A stretch of 64,000 bases of DNA, from NCBI GenBank assembly GCA_902617975.1, contig CACMYV010000001.1:1-64000 (forward strand). Reading direction: 5' to 3'. A program made the translations under genes and the position numbers. The stretch comes from an uncultured Pelagibacteraceae bacterium (GTDB taxonomy: Bacteria > Pseudomonadota > Alphaproteobacteria > Pelagibacterales > Pelagibacteraceae). Numbering within the stretch: the first letter of the stretch is position 1; each line of letters opens with the position of its first letter. Shown here one piece after another: positions 29,711-39,957 of the stretch. Under the pieces are notes generated by a model. It was not told where the DNA came from. It saw only the letters and a list, made by a program, of their open reading frames with translations, and did no database searches.

Positions 29711-30157
29711 ATGGCAGGAAGCTTAAATAAAGTACTTTTAATCGGTCGATTAGGCGCAGATCCAGAAGTTAAACAAATGGTTAACGGTAAAAGTGTAGCA
29801 AGATTAAGCCTAGCTACTAGTCAATCATGGAAAGATAAAAATACCGGTGAAAAAAAGGAAAAAACTGAATGGCATAGAGTAGTTGTTTTCAATGAAGGAC
29901 TAGTAAATGTAGTTCAACAATATTTAAAAAAAGGAGCACAAGTATACGTTGAAGGACAACTGACTACTAGAAAATGGAAAGATGAACAATCAGGTCAGGA
30001 CAAATATTCTACTGAAATTTTAATTCAAGGATACAATTCATCATTAACAATGTTAGGTGGAGGAAATCAAAATTCAATTCCATCTCAGGATAACAAACAA
30101 AGTTTTGATGATAGTTCTATGGCTCAAAACGAGTTAGACGATGATATCCCTTTCTAA
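29711..30157 (+). CDS. ssb: Single-stranded DNA-binding protein
   Basis: [32 protein letters not shown]-terminal DDDIPF. Confidence 0.97.
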   Translation: MAGSLNKVLLIGRLGADPEVKQMVNGKSVARLSLATSQSWKDKNTGEKKEKTEWHRVVVFNEGLVNVVQQYLKKGAQVYVEGQLTTRKWKDEQSGQDKYSTEILIQGYNSSLTMLGGGNQNSIPSQDNKQSFDDSSMAQNELDDDIPF

Positions 30158-30161
30158 ATAA

Positions 30162-32735
30162 ATGCAAAAAAACGAAGTAACTAAAGATTTAAATATCAAA
30201 CCAATTTCAATGTATGATGAAATGAGTTCATCATATTTATCTTACGCTATGAGCGTAATAATTAGTAGGGCATTGCCCGACATAAGAGACGGACTTAAAC
30301 CTGTTCACAGAAGAATTTTATATGCAATGCACAAAGGTGGTTTCGATTGGACAAAACAATTTAGAAAATCTGCAAGAATTGTTGGAGATGTGATTGGTAA
30401 ATATCATCCGCATGGTGATCAAGCCGTGTATGATGCTTTAGTTAGAATGGTTCAAGATTTCTCAATGAGTCTTCCACTTATTGATGGTCAGGGTAATTTT
30501 GGTTCAATAGACGGAGATCCTCCTGCAGCAATGAGATATACAGAAACCAAACTTGCAAAAATTTCTCAATTTTTAATTGATGATATAGAAAAAAATACTG
30601 TCTCATTTAAAAGTAATTACGATGAAACTGAGCAAGAGCCTACAGTATTGCCAGCTCAATATCCTAATCTTTTAGTAAATGGAGCCGGAGGTATCGCTGT
30701 TGGTATGGCTACTAGTATACCACCACATAATCTTGGTGAAATTATTGATGGAACTTTAGCGCTTATAAAAAATAAAGATATTAAAGTGAAAGAGTTAATG
30801 AAGCATATTCCTGGCCCTGATTTTCCAACAGGAGGAGTGATTATTGGTAAAGATATTATTCGAGAAGGATACAAAACAGGTAGAGGCTCTTTTAAAATTA
30901 GAGGTGAAATAAATGTTGAAAATCTTAAAAATGGTAAAGATAGATTGGTAATTACCTCAATACCCTATCAAGTAAATAAATCTAATTTAAATGAAAAAAT
31001 TGCAGAATTAGTTAGAGACAAAAAAATAGAGGGTATAAGTGACATTAGAGATGAATCTAATAGAGAAGGTATAAGAGTTGCTATCGATCTTAGAAGAAGT
31101 GTTGAGCCCGAGACAATAAAAAGACAACTTTATAAATATACATCCATTGAAACTTCATTCGGTTTTAATTCATTAGCTATTGTTGATAACAAACCTAAAA
31201 CATGTTCATTAAAAGATTTCTTAGAGAACTTTTTAAAATTTAGAGAAGATGTAGTTATTAAAAAAACAAAATACGATTTAAAAAAAGCTGAAGACCGTGT
31301 CCATGTGTTACTTGGTTTATCCGTTAGTGTAGAAAACATTGATAAAGTAATAAAAATTATTAGATCTTCAAAAAATCCGGAAGAAGCAAAAAATACTCTT
31401 ATAAAAACTAAATGGAAAATAACAAAATCTGCAAAATTAATTAAATTAGTTGATAGTAAAAATTATAAAGGATCATACAGCTTATCTGAAACTCAGGTTA
31501 CATCAATATTAGAACTTAGATTACAAAAATTAACAGCTCTTGGAATTAATGAAATTGAAGAAGAAATAAAAAAATTATCTGAATTGATTACAAAGTATAA
31601 AAAAATAATAAATTCTAAAAGTGAACTATTAAAAGTAATTAGTAATGAGTTATCTCAAATTAAAGAGAAATTTTCATCTCCGAGAAGAACACAGATTATA
31701 GATGCTGTTTTAAACTATAATATTGAAGAAACTATTCAAAAAGAGTCTGTAATAATTACAATTACTTTACAAGGATACATTAAAAGAGGTGCCTTAAGTA
31801 ATGTTAAACAACAGAAAAGAGGTGGAAAGGGTAAAACAGGAATTAAGACAAGAGATGAAGATTCTGTAGTGCAAACATTGTCAGTAAATACTCACACATC
31901 TGTTCTATTTTTCTCTACAGAAGGATTAGCATACAAAGTTAAAGCTTGGAAAATTCCAGAAGGATCAGCTGCATCAAAAGGTAAGTCTTTATTTAATATT
32001 CTTCCTTTAAAAAATCATCAATCAATTAGTTCAATTATGCCGTTTCCTGACAGCGACGTTGATACAAAAGATATGCATATCATTTTTGCAACTAGCGAAG
32101 GAAAAATTAGAAAGAATAATCTTGAAGATTTTACCTCAATTAATGCTTCAGGTAAAATTGCAATGAAACTTGACGGTAATGATAAAATTATTGGTGTTAA
32201 AATTTGTAGAGATGATCAGGATATAATTTTAAGTACTAAATTAGGAAAATGCATAAGGTTTGAGTCTAAAAAACTTAGAGTTTTCAAAGGTAGATCATCA
32301 AAAGGTATAAGAGGTATCAATTTGGCAGAAAATGATACTATCGTATCTTTGTCTATTATTGATCATGACTCAAATAAGAAAGCAAAAACTAAAGACCAAA
32401 AATCAGAAATTAAAGCTAAAGAAAAATTCATACTATCAATCACAGAAAATGGTTACGGTAAGAGAACATCTCATTATGATTATAGAGTTACAAATAGAGG
32501 AGGAAAGGGAATTATCGGTATAGTAAATTCACAAAGAAACGGTAATGTTTCTTCATCTTTTCCTGTTTTTGAAGGAGATCAAATATTAATTTCAACTAAT
32601 AAAGGTAGAGTAATTAGAACAGCTGTTAAAGAAATAAGAATAGCTGGTCGTAATACGCAAGGTGTTAGAATAATTAAACTGACTGGAGATGAAAAAGTAG
32701 TTTCTGCTATTAAATTAGATGATAATCTCATTTAA
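30162..32735 (+). CDS. gyrA: DNA gyrase subunit A
   Basis: [57 protein letters not shown]-terminal beta-pinwheel repeats. Confidence 0.97.
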   Translation: MQKNEVTKDLNIKPISMYDEMSSSYLSYAMSVIISRALPDIRDGLKPVHRRILYAMHKGGFDWTKQFRKSARIVGDVIGKYHPHGDQAVYDALVRMVQDFSMSLPLIDGQGNFGSIDGDPPAAMRYTETKLAKISQFLIDDIEKNTVSFKSNYDETEQEPTVLPAQYPNLLVNGAGGIAVGMATSIPPHNLGEIIDGTLALIKNKDIKVKELMKHIPGPDFPTGGVIIGKDIIREGYKTGRGSFKIRGEINVENLKNGKDRLVITSIPYQVNKSNLNEKIAELVRDKKIEGISDIRDESNREGIRVAIDLRRSVEPETIKRQLYKYTSIETSFGFNSLAIVDNKPKTCSLKDFLENFLKFREDVVIKKTKYDLKKAEDRVHVLLGLSVSVENIDKVIKIIRSSKNPEEAKNTLIKTKWKITKSAKLIKLVDSKNYKGSYSLSETQVTSILELRLQKLTALGINEIEEEIKKLSELITKYKKIINSKSELLKVISNELSQIKEKFSSPRRTQIIDAVLNYNIEETIQKESVIITITLQGYIKRGALSNVKQQKRGGKGKTGIKTRDEDSVVQTLSVNTHTSVLFFSTEGLAYKVKAWKIPEGSAASKGKSLFNILPLKNHQSISSIMPFPDSDVDTKDMHIIFATSEGKIRKNNLEDFTSINASGKIAMKLDGNDKIIGVKICRDDQDIILSTKLGKCIRFESKKLRVFKGRSSKGIRGINLAENDTIVSLSIIDHDSNKKAKTKDQKSEIKAKEKFILSITENGYGKRTSHYDYRVTNRGGKGIIGIVNSQRNGNVSSSFPVFEGDQILISTNKGRVIRTAVKEIRIAGRNTQGVRIIKLTGDEKVVSAIKLDDNLI

Positions 32736-33229
32736 TGAAAAATATAGCTATATATCCGGGAACTTTTGATCCAATTACTTTTGGCCATATAGATGTCATT
32801 AAGAAATCACTTAAGATAGTAGATAAAGTAATTGTAGGTATTTCAGATGGAAATCAGAAAAACTTCCTATTTTCATTAGATGAAAGAATAGAAATTGTAA
32901 AAAGAGCTCTTTATAAAGATCTAAAATTTAAAAAGAGTAAGGTTGATGTTATAAAATTTAATACTTTGACAACAGACCTCTGTAAAAAATATAAATCAAA
33001 TATAATCTTAAGGGGCTTAAGAGCAGTTTCTGATTTTGAGTACGAATTCCAACTTGCTGGAATGAATAGAAAACTTAATAATCTAGTTGAGACAATTTTT
33101 TTAATGTCAGATGTTGAAAATCAAATAATATCATCTAGGTTTGTTAAAGAAATCGCTCAACATAATGGTGATTTGAAAAAATTTACGACCAAAAGTACAA
33201 TTAAATCATTGAAAGAGATTTATGAATAA
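32735..33229 (+). CDS. coaD: Pantetheine-phosphate adenylyltransferase
   Basis: IYPGTFDPITFGHIDVIKKS, ILRGLRAVSDFEYEFQLAGMNR, ISSRFVKEIAQHNGD. Confidence 0.96.
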   Translation: MKNIAIYPGTFDPITFGHIDVIKKSLKIVDKVIVGISDGNQKNFLFSLDERIEIVKRALYKDLKFKKSKVDVIKFNTLTTDLCKKYKSNIILRGLRAVSDFEYEFQLAGMNRKLNNLVETIFLMSDVENQIISSRFVKEIAQHNGDLKKFTTKSTIKSLKEIYE

Positions 33230-33779
33230 ATTTTTAAATATTTTAATTATTTTTTTTATTTTTTTATCAACAAATTTAATAGCAAAGGAGAATATAATGA
33301 TTTTAAAATTAAAAGATGGTGATGTAAAAATTGAAATGTATCCTGATGTTGCACCAAATCATGTTAAAAGAATACAAGAGTTAGCAGACTCAGGACAATA
33401 TGATAATGTTGTTTTTCATAGAGTAATTGATGGGTTTATGGCACAAACAGGTGATGTAAAATTTGGAAATTCATCTTCAAAAGATTTCGATTTAAGAAGA
33501 GCTGGTATTGGTGGATCTGATTTGCCAGATTTAAATCAAGAATTTAATAACCTTCCCCATGATAGAGGAACCGTTTCTATGGCAAGATCGTCAGATCCTA
33601 ATAGTGCTAATAGTCAATTTTTTATATGTTTTAAACCAGCACCTTTCCTAGATAGACAATATACTGTTTTTGGAAAAGTAATAGAAGGAATGGAATTTGT
33701 TGATATGATTACAAAAGGTGATGGCGATAACGGAGCAGTTTCAAATCCAGATAAAATTATTAGTTTTAAATCTCAATAA
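33222..33779 (+). CDS. Exported cyclophilin-type peptidylprolyl isomerase
   Basis: Signal peptide; VVFHRVIDGFMAQTGD, GTVSMARSSDPNSANSQFFICF. Confidence 0.94.
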   Translation: MNKFLNILIIFFIFLSTNLIAKENIMILKLKDGDVKIEMYPDVAPNHVKRIQELADSGQYDNVVFHRVIDGFMAQTGDVKFGNSSSKDFDLRRAGIGGSDLPDLNQEFNNLPHDRGTVSMARSSDPNSANSQFFICFKPAPFLDRQYTVFGKVIEGMEFVDMITKGDGDNGAVSNPDKIISFKSQ

Positions 33780-33790
33780 TTAAATAATGA

Positions 33791-34903
33791 ATGTCATTAA
33801 AAGATTTCAATTTTAATGTTCATCATACTCAAAATTATGCAAGAGTAGGAATTATAGAGACCCATAGAGGTAATATAAACACTCCTGCATTTATGCCAGT
33901 TGGTACTCAAGCAACTGTTAAAGGCGTTTTTTTAGAAGATATAAAAAAAACAGGTAGTGAGATAATTTTATCAAATACATATCATTTAATGATAAGGCCT
34001 GGTGTTGAAAGAATCGAAAGCGTTGGAGGACTTCATGAATTCATGAATTGTGATTTACCAATTTTAACGGACTCAGGTGGTTTTCAAGTTATGTCTCTGT
34101 CAAAATTAAATAAAATCGATAGAGATAAAGGTGCAATTTTTCAATCACATATTGATGGTAAAACTTTTATTTTAAGCCCTGAAGAAAGCATAAGAATTCA
34201 AAAAGGTTTGAACTCAGACATAGTAATGGTTATGGATGAATGCCCTAAAAATACTAAAGATTATGATAAAATTAAAAAATCAATGGAATTATCATCAGAG
34301 TGGGCAAAAAGATCAAAAGATGCATTTGGAATAAATGACCACAAAGGTTTATTTGGAATTGTACAAGGTGGATTATTTAATGATCTAAGAATCAAATCTT
34401 TAAAGAATCTTATTGATATTGGATTTAATGGATATGCTCTAGGAGGATTGGCAGTAGGGGAAACACAAGATGAAATGTTTGATGTTCTTGATGGAATAAA
34501 AAATCATATGCCTAAAGATAAACCAAGATATTTAATGGGTGTTGGTACTCCATCTGATATACTCGGAGCAGTTAAGAGGGGTGTTGATATGTTTGACTGT
34601 GTAATGCCAACGAGATCAGGGAGAACTGGTTTAGCTTTTACATGGGATGGACAAATTCAAATTAGAAATTCAAAATATAAAAATGATAATACTCCTCTGG
34701 ACAAAAATGTCACAAAGTTCAATTTAAATAAATATTCTAAGAATTATTTAAATCATTTATTTAACACTAATGAAATGTTGGCCTCAATGATTCTGACCTT
34801 AAATAACATCAACTTTTATCAAGATTTAATGAGAAACATTAGAGACAATATAAAACATGGTACTTTTGATGAATTTCACGATAAGTACATCAATAAATTG
34901 TAA
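33791..34903 (+). CDS. tgt: Queuine tRNA-ribosyltransferase
   Basis: NTPAFMPVGTQATVKG, LTDSGGFQVMSL, RYLMGVGTPSDILGAVKRGVDMFDCVMPTRSGRTGLAFT. Confidence 0.96.
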   Translation: MSLKDFNFNVHHTQNYARVGIIETHRGNINTPAFMPVGTQATVKGVFLEDIKKTGSEIILSNTYHLMIRPGVERIESVGGLHEFMNCDLPILTDSGGFQVMSLSKLNKIDRDKGAIFQSHIDGKTFILSPEESIRIQKGLNSDIVMVMDECPKNTKDYDKIKKSMELSSEWAKRSKDAFGINDHKGLFGIVQGGLFNDLRIKSLKNLIDIGFNGYALGGLAVGETQDEMFDVLDGIKNHMPKDKPRYLMGVGTPSDILGAVKRGVDMFDCVMPTRSGRTGLAFTWDGQIQIRNSKYKNDNTPLDKNVTKFNLNKYSKNYLNHLFNTNEMLASMILTLNNINFYQDLMRNIRDNIKHGTFDEFHDKYINKL

Positions 34904-34953
34904 ATTTTTAACATTGATTAATAAAAAAAAATCAATATAAAAACGCTTTTTGG

Positions 34954-35029
<76 letters not shown>

Positions 35030-35030
35030 C

Positions 35031-35852
35031 TTATGCAATTGGCGGATATTTAATAATAATTTCGTTTATCCAATTTGTAATATTATTAATTCTATTTGTT
35101 GATGATGGGTGAGTAGACATAAATTCTGGCGGTTCTTTGCCTTTTTTAGCTTCCTTCATTCTTTCCCAAACTTTTATTGTTTCCCTAATGTCATAACCAG
35201 ATAGTGATGCAAATATTAAACCAAGGTAATCAGCTTCACTCTCTTGTTTTCTATTAAAAGGATTCATAATTCCTATCTGAGATAATAAACCGACAGCATT
35301 CATCCCTGTGGTTCTATTTATCTGAGATACTTTACCTTTAGTGGCTATATCTAAAATTGCTGTACCAGTATTTAACAAAACACCTCTACTTGCTCTTTCT
35401 ACTGAATGTTTTGCAACAGCATGCGCAATTTCATGACCCATTACAGCTGCTAATCCATCTTCATTTTTAGTTATATCTAATAGACCTGTATAAACAGCTA
35501 TTTTACCTCCAGGCATACACCAAGCATTTTTAACTTTTTTTTTATCAATAAGTATATATTCCCAATCAAAATTTATAGTTGGGTCAGGTATATTATTGCG
35601 GTCAAAATATTCTGATATTGAATATTCAATTTTGGATCCAATTTCTTTTATTTGATTTAATGTTTTAGTATCATCACTTAAAGTTTCTTTCTCTTTTACC
35701 TTTTCATATAATTGAGCAGCTTTCGCATTGAGGTTAGATTCGGGAATTAATTTTAGTTGTTTTCGATCTGTTATCGGTGCACTACCACATGCAGATAGGC
35801 CAAAAGATAAGCAACTACAACCAAATAAATGTATGAAATTTCTTCTATTCAC
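35031..35852 (-). CDS. M48-family zinc metalloprotease, probable lipoprotein with twin-arginine N-terminus
   Basis: MGHEIAHAVAKHS (HExxH), N-term MNRRNFIHLFGCSCLSFGLSACGS (RR plus lipobox). Confidence 0.88.
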   Translation of the reverse strand: MNRRNFIHLFGCSCLSFGLSACGSAPITDRKQLKLIPESNLNAKAAQLYEKVKEKETLSDDTKTLNQIKEIGSKIEYSISEYFDRNNIPDPTINFDWEYILIDKKKVKNAWCMPGGKIAVYTGLLDITKNEDGLAAVMGHEIAHAVAKHSVERASRGVLLNTGTAILDIATKGKVSQINRTTGMNAVGLLSQIGIMNPFNRKQESEADYLGLIFASLSGYDIRETIKVWERMKEAKKGKEPPEFMSTHPSSTNRINNITNWINEIIIKYPPIA

Positions 35853-35894
35853 TTTTTTTACTTAATATATTACACCTTTTTTATAATAATTTAT

Positions 35895-35972
35895 ATGATA
35901 CTTAATAACAAAATTTTAATAGTACTATTTGTACTGGCAGTCGTATTTGTTTTGTATGCAAGTTACAGTTAA
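35895..35972 (+). CDS. Candidate 25-aa single-TM micropeptide
   Basis: MILNNKILIVLFVLAVVFVLYASYS*, 3 nt upstream of the next CDS start. Below the ORF-track threshold. Confidence 0.45.
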   Translation: MILNNKILIVLFVLAVVFVLYASYS

Positions 35973-35975
35973 TTT

Positions 35976-36599
35976 ATGGCAAAATTAAAAAGAAGAGGTA
36001 TTTCAATTCTTGGAAGACTTAGAAACTATTTTATAGCAGGAATTGTTGTTCTTGTACCAATAGGTATCACATTATATTTAACTAGATTTTTTATATCTAT
36101 ATCGTCAAAATTAATACCAAACGAATTAAATCCAAATAGTTATTTGCCTTTTGCAATACCAGGTTTGGAAATATTGTTAGCTATAATTTTTATTACAATA
36201 ATTGGAAGTTTATCTCTTTCATTTATTGGAAAGAAAATACTTAAAATATTTAATGATATATTAAAAAGAATACCAATTCTTAGAACAATATATTCAGCAA
36301 TTGGCCAAATGACTGAAACATTGGCACCAAAAAAAGGATCAAAGAAAAGTGTAGTCTTAGTTGAGTATCCAAGAAAGGGTAGTTGGGCAGTAGGGTTTGC
36401 AACCAGAGAAAACGATGGTGAAATATCAAAAAAAACAAATACTAATCTTATTAATGTATTTGTTCCAACAACACCAAATCCTACAAGTGGATTTTTATTA
36501 ATGTTCCCAAAAGATGAAGTTATTTATTTAGATATGACTTTTGAAGAAGCATCTAAGTTTATTGTTTCTGCTGGTACTTCAGATCCAAAAAATATTTAA
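35976..36599 (+). CDS. DUF502-family membrane protein
   Basis: LRNYFIAGIVVLVPIGITLYLTRFF, IPILRTIYSAIGQMTETL, VFVPTTPNPTSGFLLMFP. Confidence 0.88.
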   Translation: MAKLKRRGISILGRLRNYFIAGIVVLVPIGITLYLTRFFISISSKLIPNELNPNSYLPFAIPGLEILLAIIFITIIGSLSLSFIGKKILKIFNDILKRIPILRTIYSAIGQMTETLAPKKGSKKSVVLVEYPRKGSWAVGFATRENDGEISKKTNTNLINVFVPTTPNPTSGFLLMFPKDEVIYLDMTFEEASKFIVSAGTSDPKNI

Positions 36600-38635
36600 G
36601 AAATTTCGTTAATTATTGAGGCACGATCGTATAGTTTTAATAATTTATTATATTTACTAAAATTATCTCCTTTCATTTCCAATTTTTTAACTTCTTCCTC
36701 AGCAAGTAAGAATAAATCTTCATTTAATATGGGATCAGCTAATCTAAAATTTTTAATTCCACTTTGCTTAAATCCTAACAAATCTCCATATCCTCGTAAT
36801 TTCATATCTTCCTCAGAAATTATAAAACCGTCATCTGAGCTTTTGAGAATATTAATTCTTTTTTTTGCATTTTCACTTAGTGAGGATTTAAACATCAATA
36901 TACAGTAAGATTGTTTACTACCACGTCCGACACGACCTCGTAACTGATGTAATTGGGATAAACCATACTTATCAGCATTTTCAATAACAATTACGTTAGC
37001 ATTAGGAAAATCAATTCCAACTTCAATTACTGTTGTTGAAACTAATATGTCCAACTTTCTATCTAAAAAATTATTTAAAATTTTGTTCCTTTCATCCTTA
37101 TCAAGAGAGCCATGAATTAATCCAATTCTATTTTTAAAATATTTTTCTAAATATTTAAATTTATTTACAACAGATTGCTGTTCAACTTTTTTCGATTCTT
37201 CTATCAAAGGACAAACCCAGAAAATCTGATTTTTATTAGAAATTTCTTTTTTAACAAATCTAATTATTTCAAATATTTTATCTTCTAACTTACTGTATGT
37301 GACTATTTTTTTTCTATTTTTTGGTTTTTCTTTAATTAAAGTTAAGTCCATATCTCCATAAACCGTCATCATCATTGTTCTTGGTATTGGAGTTGCAGAC
37401 ATGACTAGAACATCGCAGTTATTTCCACCTTTTTCTGATAACTCTTTACGTTGACGAACACCAAATTTATGTTGTTCATCAATTATTATTAATCCTAGTT
37501 TTTTATATTCAACTTTTTTTTGGAATAACGCATGTGTTCCTATTAGAAAGTCTATTTTACCAAGTTTAAGATTTTCTAAAATTTTCTTTCTATCAGCATA
37601 TTTTGACTTCCCTGTTAACATTTCAATTTTTATATTTTTGGGTAGATATTTTTTAGCAAAAGAAAAATGTTGCTTTGCTAGAATTTCAGTAGGCACCATA
37701 AAGCTTGTTTGATATCCAGCATTTATACAATTTACCGCTGCTATCATTGATACAATTGTTTTACCAGATCCAACATCTCCTTGTAAAAGTCTAAACATTC
37801 TACTTTTTGATTTAAGATCTTCGTTTATAATTTTTATTGCTGCCTCTTGATCATTTGTTAATTTAAAATTTAAATCTTGTATCAATTTTTCCTTACAATC
37901 TTTAAAAATTTTTTGTGATTTCTTTATTTTTTTTATTTTAGTTCTTATTTTTGAGGATATTAAAAAATGAGCAAACAATTCATCAAAAACTAACCGTTTA
38001 TAATACTTAGATTTTAAAATTTCTTTATTATCTAGACTATGAATTTTTAAGATTGCGTCCTTCCACTTAATATTATTAAATTTTTTCTTTATATCGTCAT
38101 TTAGCCACTCATCTAAATCTGGTAGTTCCTTTAAAACTTCATTAATTATATTATTGTATTTATTGATTGTAAGACCATCTGTAAGACTATATTTATTTTG
38201 AGTCTCTAAGATATTTTCATTACTTTCTTTAACCTGAGTCGGATTAGTGATTTGATATTTATTTCTAAAAAAATTAATTTTTCCACTTATTATTATTTCA
38301 GTATTTAACGGTAAGATTTTTTTTATATATCCTTCATATGAATTAAAAAAAACACAATCAATTTTTATATCATTACTTTGACACACAACTCTGTTGGGTA
38401 ATCGTCTTATTCTAGGAAAATTATATTTTAGCGGTATTAATTTAATAGTTTGTAACTTGCCTATTTGTATATCTCCAACATTTGTTACTTTTGAATTTTC
38501 AATTTTACTCGTAGGTAGATGCCACAATAAATCAAAAATTGTATTAATATTTTTTCTTTTAAATAATTGGCTTGTTTTTTTCCCTATACCTTTAATATTC
38601 TGAATATTTGACAATAAATATTCGTGATCATTCAT
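36596..38635 (-). CDS. recG: ATP-dependent DNA helicase RecG
   Basis: LLQGDVGSGKTIVSMIAAV, IIDEQHKFGVRQR, MSATPIPRTMMMTVYGDMDLT, LRGRVGRGSKQSYCILM. Confidence 0.96.
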   Translation of the reverse strand: MNDHEYLLSNIQNIKGIGKKTSQLFKRKNINTIFDLLWHLPTSKIENSKVTNVGDIQIGKLQTIKLIPLKYNFPRIRRLPNRVVCQSNDIKIDCVFFNSYEGYIKKILPLNTEIIISGKINFFRNKYQITNPTQVKESNENILETQNKYSLTDGLTINKYNNIINEVLKELPDLDEWLNDDIKKKFNNIKWKDAILKIHSLDNKEILKSKYYKRLVFDELFAHFLISSKIRTKIKKIKKSQKIFKDCKEKLIQDLNFKLTNDQEAAIKIINEDLKSKSRMFRLLQGDVGSGKTIVSMIAAVNCINAGYQTSFMVPTEILAKQHFSFAKKYLPKNIKIEMLTGKSKYADRKKILENLKLGKIDFLIGTHALFQKKVEYKKLGLIIIDEQHKFGVRQRKELSEKGGNNCDVLVMSATPIPRTMMMTVYGDMDLTLIKEKPKNRKKIVTYSKLEDKIFEIIRFVKKEISNKNQIFWVCPLIEESKKVEQQSVVNKFKYLEKYFKNRIGLIHGSLDKDERNKILNNFLDRKLDILVSTTVIEVGIDFPNANVIVIENADKYGLSQLHQLRGRVGRGSKQSYCILMFKSSLSENAKKRINILKSSDDGFIISEEDMKLRGYGDLLGFKQSGIKNFRLADPILNEDLFLLAEEEVKKLEMKGDNFSKYNKLLKLYDRASIINEIS

Positions 38636-38661
38636 GATTTATATATATAAAGATTTAATTA

Positions 38662-38922
38662 ATGGATTCAAATAAACAAAATTTAATTAATAAAATTTTA
38701 TACAGAGCTCAATATCGTGGAACTAAAGAAATGGATATCTTTGTTTCTAAATTTGTTAATTCGATTATTGATAATCTCGATTATAAAGAATTAGTTTCCT
38801 TAGATAGGTTAATTAATTTTGATGACGAAACTTTAGTCAACTTAAGTTTAGGTAAAAATTCAAAAGATTTTGAAGATAAAATCATCTTAGAAAAACTTAT
38901 AGAATTTAAAAATAAATATTAG
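38662..38922 (+). CDS. sdhE: Succinate dehydrogenase assembly factor SdhE-like
   Basis: 86 aa; KILYRAQYRGTKEMDIFVSKFVNS resembles the RGxxE motif region of SdhE/Sdh5. Confidence 0.8.
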   Translation: MDSNKQNLINKILYRAQYRGTKEMDIFVSKFVNSIIDNLDYKELVSLDRLINFDDETLVNLSLGKNSKDFEDKIILEKLIEFKNKY

Positions 38923-39012
38923 TGGCGGAGAGACTGGGATTCGAACCCAGGAAAGAGTTGCCCCTTTGCCGGTTTTCAAGACCGGTGCTTTCAACCGCTC
39001 AGCCATCTCTCC
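38923..39012 (-). tRNA. tRNA-Ser (UGA), CCA encoded
   Basis: Reverse strand GGAGAGATGGCTGAGCGG...CTTGAAA loop...long variable arm...GGTTCGAATCCC...CTCTCCGCCA. Confidence 0.95.
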
Positions 39013-39060
39013 TAATTTGTAATAATTAAAATTCTATATTTCATAAACAAAATAGTTTAA

Positions 39061-39957
39061 TTGATCAATATAATGTTAAGCAAAAATCAATTTAATAAAG
39101 GTATAATTTTAACGGCATTTGGTTCTTTCTGGTGGGGTTTTATTGGAGTTATATATTTTAAATATATTTCTTTTGCTGGCCACATTGAAGTTGTCCTTCA
39201 TCGAAGTGCATGGACAACTGTTATGCTAATTTTAACAACAATCATTTTATCAAAGTGGAAAAAATTTAGCTCGGTTTTTAAAGATAAAAAAAAAATTATG
39301 ATGCTTTTTTTATCTGGATTATTAATTTTTATAAATTGGGCTGTTTGGATTTATGCAATAGGGAATGATCAAGTTATAGATGCTAGTTTTGGATATTATA
39401 TAATGCCTATAATAAGTGTTTTTTTAGGTTATTTTTTTTTAAAAGAGGAATTAAGTTTCAAAACTAAAATTTCACTTTTAATCGTAACCATATCAATTTT
39501 GTATTTAGTAATTTCTAGTTTCCAATCAATACCATGGGTTGGATTAATAGTAGCTTTAAGTTGGAGTTTTTATAATTTAGTAAGAAAAAAAATTGATGTA
39601 GACACAGATATTGGTTTATTAGTTGAAAGTTTATTTATTTTTCCAGCGGTAATATTTGCTTTTTATTTAATTGTACAAAATGATTTGAATGATTTTCATA
39701 TATCGAATGTTAAATTAATGTTCATATTCATGCTGGCAGGCCCTATGACCGTGATTCCTTTATATTTATATGTTAGAGGTGTTGAATTATGTGGTTTAGG
39801 TCCAACGGGTATGGTTTTTTATATAACTCCAACTTTGCAATTCTTGTTGGGTTATTTCTTATATAATGAGGAATTAGATATACATAAATTAATCAGCTTT
39901 ATTTTGATATGGATTGCTGTATCGATATACCTAAAAGATTTGTATGAAAAAAATTAA
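39061..39957 (+). CDS. rarD: RarD-type EamA permease
   Basis: KGIILTAFGSFWWGFIGVIYFKYIS, EVVLHRSAWTTV, NWAVWIYAIGNDQVIDASFGYYIMPIISVFLGYFFLKE. Confidence 0.85.
   Translation: MINIMLSKNQFNKGIILTAFGSFWWGFIGVIYFKYISFAGHIEVVLHRSAWTTVMLILTTIILSKWKKFSSVFKDKKKIMMLFLSGLLIFINWAVWIYAIGNDQVIDASFGYYIMPIISVFLGYFFLKEELSFKTKISLLIVTISILYLVISSFQSIPWVGLIVALSWSFYNLVRKKIDVDTDIGLLVESLFIFPAVIFAFYLIVQNDLNDFHISNVKLMFIFMLAGPMTVIPLYLYVRGVELCGLGPTGMVFYITPTLQFLLGYFLYNEELDIHKLISFILIWIAVSIYLKDLYEKN

Noticed and set aside
34912-34940. Hairpin attgatt...aatcaat between tgt and tRNA-Lys
   Set aside because: Short A/T stem with large A-rich loop and no following U tract; not convincing as terminator.
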